This document shows positions 60,848-64,000 of a stretch of 64,000 nucleotides of DNA, in pieces (the stretch's first letter is position 1; each line of letters starts with the position of its first letter). Position numbers and translations under genes: made by a program. Source of the stretch: Alphaproteobacteria bacterium (GTDB lineage: Bacteria > Pseudomonadota > Alphaproteobacteria > Caulobacterales > Hyphomonadaceae); NCBI GenBank assembly GCA_016125405.1, contig WGLW01000022.1, positions 62,001 to 126,000 of the forward strand. The letters are read 5' to 3'. Under the pieces are notes generated by a model, which was given only the letters and a program-made list of their open reading frames with translations, did not search any database and was not told the DNA's origin.

Positions 60848-61666
60848 TTAGAGCACGTCCAGCATCTGAGCGACCAGCGGATGGCGCACGACGTCCGAGG
60901 GCTTGAGCCGCACCACGCCGATATCTGCCCGCAACGCTTCCAGCTTGTCCGCCGCCGGCCCCAGGCCGGAGAGTTCGGGCAGCAGGTCGGATTGCGCCGG
61001 ATCGCCGGTGACGATCATCTTGGAATTGGAGCCAAGCCGCGTCAGCAGCATCTTGAGCTGCACGTAGGTGCAGTTCTGCGCCTCGTCGATCACCACAAAG
61101 GCGTTGTTCAGCGTGCGCCCGCGCATGAAGCCCACCGGCGCGATCTCGATCAGCCCGTCGGCCATCATCGCCTTGACCTGTTTCGGCGACATCCGGTCCG
61201 ACAGCGCATCGAAGAGCGGGCGGAGATAGGGCGCCAGCTTCTCTTCCATGTCGCCCGGCAGGAAGCCGAGATTCTCGCCCGCCTCCACCGCCGGCCGGCA
61301 GAGCACGATGCGGCCGATCTTGCCGGCGCGCAGCGCCTCGACCGCCTTGGCGATGGCGAGATAGGTCTTGCCGGTGCCGGCCGGTCCAAGCGCCAGCACC
61401 ATGTTGAAGCGGTCGATGGCGTCCATCAGCTCCGCCTGGCCTTCGGTGCGCGGATGCACGTTCTTCACATAGGCCTGCTCGCGCGGCGTCTCGCGGCGGG
61501 CGTCATGGGCATGTCCGTCATGGCTGCGCTTCTTGCGCCGCATCTGCCGGTCATCCTGATCCGCCGGATCCCAGCCTCCCTCGATGACGTTGAAACGCGG
61601 TCCCTGGTCGGCTTCGTGGCGCATGGATTCAGCGCGGACACGGCGGACTGCGGAACGCTTGGCCAT
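60848..61666 (-). CDS. phoH: PhoH-family ATPase
   Basis: A 272-residue PhoH-like P-loop protein. The ATG at 61666 follows GAGGGAG; the longer track ORF is noncoding. A basic N-terminus (AKRSAVRRVRAE...MRRKKRSHDGHAHDARRETPREQAYVKNVHPRTEGQAELMDAI) precedes Walker A LGPAGTGKTYLAI and Walker B NAFVVIDEAQNCTYVQLKMLLTRLG, with a C-terminal TGDPAQSDL. PhoH proteins are implicated in RNA metabolism and phosphate starvation. No ybeY neighbour, so it is not the ybeZ type. Confidence 0.92.
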   Translation of the reverse strand: MAKRSAVRRVRAESMRHEADQGPRFNVIEGGWDPADQDDRQMRRKKRSHDGHAHDARRETPREQAYVKNVHPRTEGQAELMDAIDRFNMVLALGPAGTGKTYLAIAKAVEALRAGKIGRIVLCRPAVEAGENLGFLPGDMEEKLAPYLRPLFDALSDRMSPKQVKAMMADGLIEIAPVGFMRGRTLNNAFVVIDEAQNCTYVQLKMLLTRLGSNSKMIVTGDPAQSDLLPELSGLGPAADKLEALRADIGVVRLKPSDVVRHPLVAQMLDVL

Positions 61667-62114
61667 CAGGATACTCCCTCGGTTGCTGAGCACAGAGACG
61701 AAAACGCCGCAGGCCTTTGGGGCGCCGCGGCGGTGGAAAACTCGAAAGTGACGTGAGCTGGAGGCGGCGGCGGTCGCCTTTCGGCGAGTGCTGCTGGCGT
61801 GGAGGCGCGGACCGTATCCGGATCCTTCAACCTTTTCCCCGTTCCATCGAAAGGCAGCCCCCATCCGGACCGGCTTTCGAATCTTGCATTGCAACAAGTA
61901 GACTAGTTCGTGCTTAACGGAACCATAATTCCGCATCGCCGGACGAGCCTGAATAAATGAATGTTTCGCGACAATATGCCAAAAGACCGCGCACCGCCGC
62001 TGCATTGGGAGTCGTTTTCTTCGCACGGCGGTTTTGCGCGAGAGTTTGGTTGTTCGCGGAAGAATCAGGCCGCGGCGCAGGCGGCGATGCGGCGAGCGAA
62101 TCGGGAGAGTGACG
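61667..62114. other. 448-bp divergent intergenic region
   Basis: The longest gap in the window, between phoH and the carbonic anhydrase gene. It contains a perfect dyad TTGCA-T-TGCAA (61884-61894) and more AT-rich stretches (AACCATAATT, GAATAAATGAATG) suitable for promoters. A 51-codon frame (61957-62112) with poor codon use was rejected. No RNA gene was recognised. Confidence 0.5.
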
Positions 62115-62639
62115 ATGGCGATCTATGAGCTGGACGGCGTGAAGCCCGAAACCGAGGGCGATCACTGGATCGCTGAAACGGCCGTGGTGCTGGGCCGCGT
62201 CATCCTCAAGCGCAACGCCAGCATCTGGTTCGGCGCCATCCTGCGCGGCGACAATGACCCGATCACGATCGGCGAAAACTCCAACATCCAGGACGGCACG
62301 ATCATCCACACCGATGTGGGCATTCCCACCACGGTTGGCCGCAACTGCACCATCGGCCACCGCGTGATGCTGCATGGGTGCACCGTCGGCGACAATTCCC
62401 TGATCGGCATCGGCGCCATCCTCCTCAACGGCTCGACCATCGGGAAGAACTGCCTCATCGGCGCCGGCGCGCTGATCCCGGAAGGCAAGACCATCCCGGA
62501 CAATTCGCTGGTGATGGGCGCGCCGGGAAAGGTCGTCCGTGAAGTCACGACAGAGCACGCGCAGATGCTCACCGCATCCGCGCTGCACTATGTCGAGAAC
62601 TGGAAGCGCTACGCGAAGGGCTTCAGGCCGGTCGGGTAG
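62115..62639 (+). CDS. Gamma carbonic anhydrase-family protein
   Basis: A 174-residue left-handed beta-helix protein, starting at the ATG at 62115 behind GGGAGAG. Hexapeptide repeats run from about residue 20 to 150. [39 protein letters not shown] give the metal histidines, and [10 protein letters not shown] the end. Related proteins hydrate CO2 or act as acyltransferases; several bacterial members are inactive as purified. Activity not assumed. Confidence 0.93.
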   Translation: MAIYELDGVKPETEGDHWIAETAVVLGRVILKRNASIWFGAILRGDNDPITIGENSNIQDGTIIHTDVGIPTTVGRNCTIGHRVMLHGCTVGDNSLIGIGAILLNGSTIGKNCLIGAGALIPEGKTIPDNSLVMGAPGKVVREVTTEHAQMLTASALHYVENWKRYAKGFRPVG

Positions 62640-62651
62640 GGGGCTTCTCCG

Positions 62652-63836
62652 TCAGCCGCCTTCGCCTTCCGATCCCAGCGCCGTGTCGCGCCCGGCGTTC
62701 ATGCCGCGCAGGATGCCGGGCATCGCATAGTTGCCCTCGTGACAGGCGTATTCGTACACCTGCTCCTTGGACTTGCGGAGCGTCATTTCGCCCTTCCACA
62801 CCTGGCTGTAGTTCACCGGATCGTCGACCTCGAACTGGTAGAAGATCTCCACCGGCGAGACGCGGCGGAAGCGCTCGATCACCTTGCCCTGGTCGCTCAG
62901 CGGAATGCGTCCGCGCGCCTGCAGCGGGTGCAGGTTGCGGGTTTCCACCACAAGCGTATCGCCGTCCCAGCGGCCCACCTCGTCGCCGAACCATGGCTTG
63001 ATGGCGTCCGGACGCGCCGCGATCTTGTGGCCCGGCTTTTCGAGCGAGACGATCCGCGCGTCGTGGTTCATCTCGATGTCGAGCATCACGTTGTCGGGCG
63101 TCTGCACGATCTGGATGTTGTTGTTGTACATCGCGCTCGACAGCGGCGGTCCACCCTGGTTGCCGAACGAGATCAGGCAGCGCTCGCCATAGCCGCGCGC
63201 CTCGGGTCCGGTGTTGGACATCTGCGCCTGGCGGTTGACGCGGAAGCGGACGTTCTCGCGGCCGTCCTTGCTGTAGGGAATCTGCCCGTTCGCCGGATCG
63301 GTGATGTAGGACGAGCGCCACTCGCCGTTGACCTTGGTGTATTCCGAACCCGGGTCGATCCAGAAACCGTTATAGCCGCGGTCGACGTTCTTGTCGGTAA
63401 ACACGCCGGCCTTCGGGTCCGTGCGTTTCTTCGCATCGTCGAGGTATTTGTTGTAGCCGGCCTTGTTGGTGATCTCGGCGATACGGCTGTCCGGAATCAC
63501 CAGCGTGTCGATGTTCACACCGGCGCGGCCCTGCACGCCGCGCGTCATGGTGGTCAGCGAGGCGCTGGACCACACGCCCTGAAGATCGGGGTGTCCATCC
63601 GGCGTGCGCGGCGGCTTGTAGTTCGGATCCCAGGCCGTGAGGTCCCTGAAGAACGGAAGCGGTGAGATGAACGAGGTTGCACCCTCGATCGGCTTCGGCC
63701 CGGAAACGGCTTCGTTCGGGTCCGCGAAGTTCACGCCCGATTGCGGTCCCAGCGCCTGCGCGCAGGCCGGCGCCGACATGATGCTCGCGGCCAGTCCGAG
63801 CGCCGCGATCGATACCCCGAGTTTATAGGCAGACAT
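62652..63836 (-). CDS. Exported two-cysteine protein, family copy 4
   Basis: A 394-residue protein from the ATG at 63836 with AAAGGAGGGAAC upstream and signal MSAYKLGVSIAALGLAASIMSAPACAQ. Family motifs: [122 protein letters not shown]. Exactly two cysteines after signal cleavage. Unlike copies 2 and 3 it lies far away and on the other strand. Function unknown. Confidence 0.85.
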   Translation of the reverse strand: MSAYKLGVSIAALGLAASIMSAPACAQALGPQSGVNFADPNEAVSGPKPIEGATSFISPLPFFRDLTAWDPNYKPPRTPDGHPDLQGVWSSASLTTMTRGVQGRAGVNIDTLVIPDSRIAEITNKAGYNKYLDDAKKRTDPKAGVFTDKNVDRGYNGFWIDPGSEYTKVNGEWRSSYITDPANGQIPYSKDGRENVRFRVNRQAQMSNTGPEARGYGERCLISFGNQGGPPLSSAMYNNNIQIVQTPDNVMLDIEMNHDARIVSLEKPGHKIAARPDAIKPWFGDEVGRWDGDTLVVETRNLHPLQARGRIPLSDQGKVIERFRRVSPVEIFYQFEVDDPVNYSQVWKGEMTLRKSKEQVYEYACHEGNYAMPGILRGMNAGRDTALGSEGEGG

Positions 63837-64000
63837 GTTCCCTCCTTTGCCGGCGGCGACCTGTTTTCCGGTCGCTTCCCGGCCCGGCCGCAACATGCCT
63901 TGGCGGCAACGGTTTATGAAGAGGGATCGTTCGGCTGGAGCGGCCTGCTTCCCGCACGGCTTCGTGAATGCAAGCAGAGCCCCGCATCCCCGGCGAAGGC
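63837..64000. other. Right-edge sequence upstream of copy 4
   Basis: About 160 bp that should contain the promoter of exported-protein copy 4. No further gene, hairpin or recognisable promoter was seen before the window ends. Confidence 0.4.

Noticed and set aside
61957-62112. 51-codon ORF ending just before the carbonic anhydrase gene
   Set aside because: Its codon use is poor for this genome at the 5' end, there is no ribosome-binding site, and the peptide has no recognisable features.

Overview
The window looks like a chromosomal stretch of a GC-rich alphaproteobacterium, most likely from the Caulobacterales/Hyphomonadales side. The reasons are high GC, dense short operons with 4-bp ATGA/GTGA overlaps, and several gene neighbourhoods typical of that class: metX-metW beside chorismate mutase-hisC-tyrA, argH-lptM-lysA followed by a TIGR02302/DUF4175 gene, a polyprenyl synthetase divergent from DUF2007-methyltransferase-glyQ, phaR opposite phaB, and a TPR lipoprotein overlapping ispE. 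The genus assignment is inference. I saw no rRNA, tRNA, IS element, prophage or CRISPR array.

Layout. 1-8 kb: a DUF2235 hydrolase, an exported protein of a family that recurs four times in the window, a DUF4396 membrane protein, folE, cysS, a small lipoprotein, exoD, a CHAD protein and a NifU-like scaffold. 8-18 kb: a MarR-GNAT fusion and a GT-C-like membrane protein sit between the scaffold gene and yidD-thrS. Then come a fusion GT2, an ArnT-type glycosyltransferase divergent from a DPM1-like GT2, a small membrane protein and a small HTH-like protein. 18-27 kb: the PHB regulator phaR and reductase phaB, a DUF4908 protein, gloB-cupin opposite a methyltransferase, a solitary P-II gene, an MFS transporter and metX-metW. 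27-33 kb: aromatic/histidine genes (chorismate mutase-like, hisC, tyrA) converge on ftsE-ftsX-ydcF-plsC. 33-41 kb: a zinc-ribbon/DUF3426 protein and a phosphoribosyltransferase with an apparent ATC start, then DUF4175, lysA, lptM, argH and a divergent TlpA lipoprotein. 41-45 kb: two adjacent copies of the four-member exported family flank an XRE/MmyB-type regulator. 45-53.5 kb: sthA, TPR lipoprotein-ispE, a WecA/MraY-type transferase, polyprenyl synthetase, DUF2007, TrmN6-like methyltransferase, a 51-codon membrane gene missing from the ORF track, and glyQ. 53.5-64 kb: an accessory stretch rich in lipoproteins (DUF2314, a GST with a lipobox, a cyclophilin, a glycine-zipper protein, DUF6607), plus an acyltransferase, DUF1993, PNPOx-like, YkgJ-like, phoH, gamma carbonic anhydrase and the fourth copy of the exported family.

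How the genes work together. The core genes cover translation (cysS, thrS, glyQ), cofactor, amino-acid and isoprenoid synthesis (folE, metXW, hisC, tyrA, lysA, argH, ispE, ispB), division (ftsEX) and envelope assembly (yidD, lptM, plsC, WecA-like). Around them are envelope and exported accessory genes.

The most interesting undescribed item is a four-copy family of exported proteins. Each mature protein keeps exactly two cysteines, in ERC and ACHEGNY motifs. Two copies flank an XRE regulator, and a TlpA thioredoxin lipoprotein lies just upstream. Other candidates are an inverted repeat that would hide the Shine-Dalgarno of an acyltransferase, a 20-bp palindrome carrying back-to-back -10 elements with one apparently leaderless gene, and a probable ATC initiation codon.
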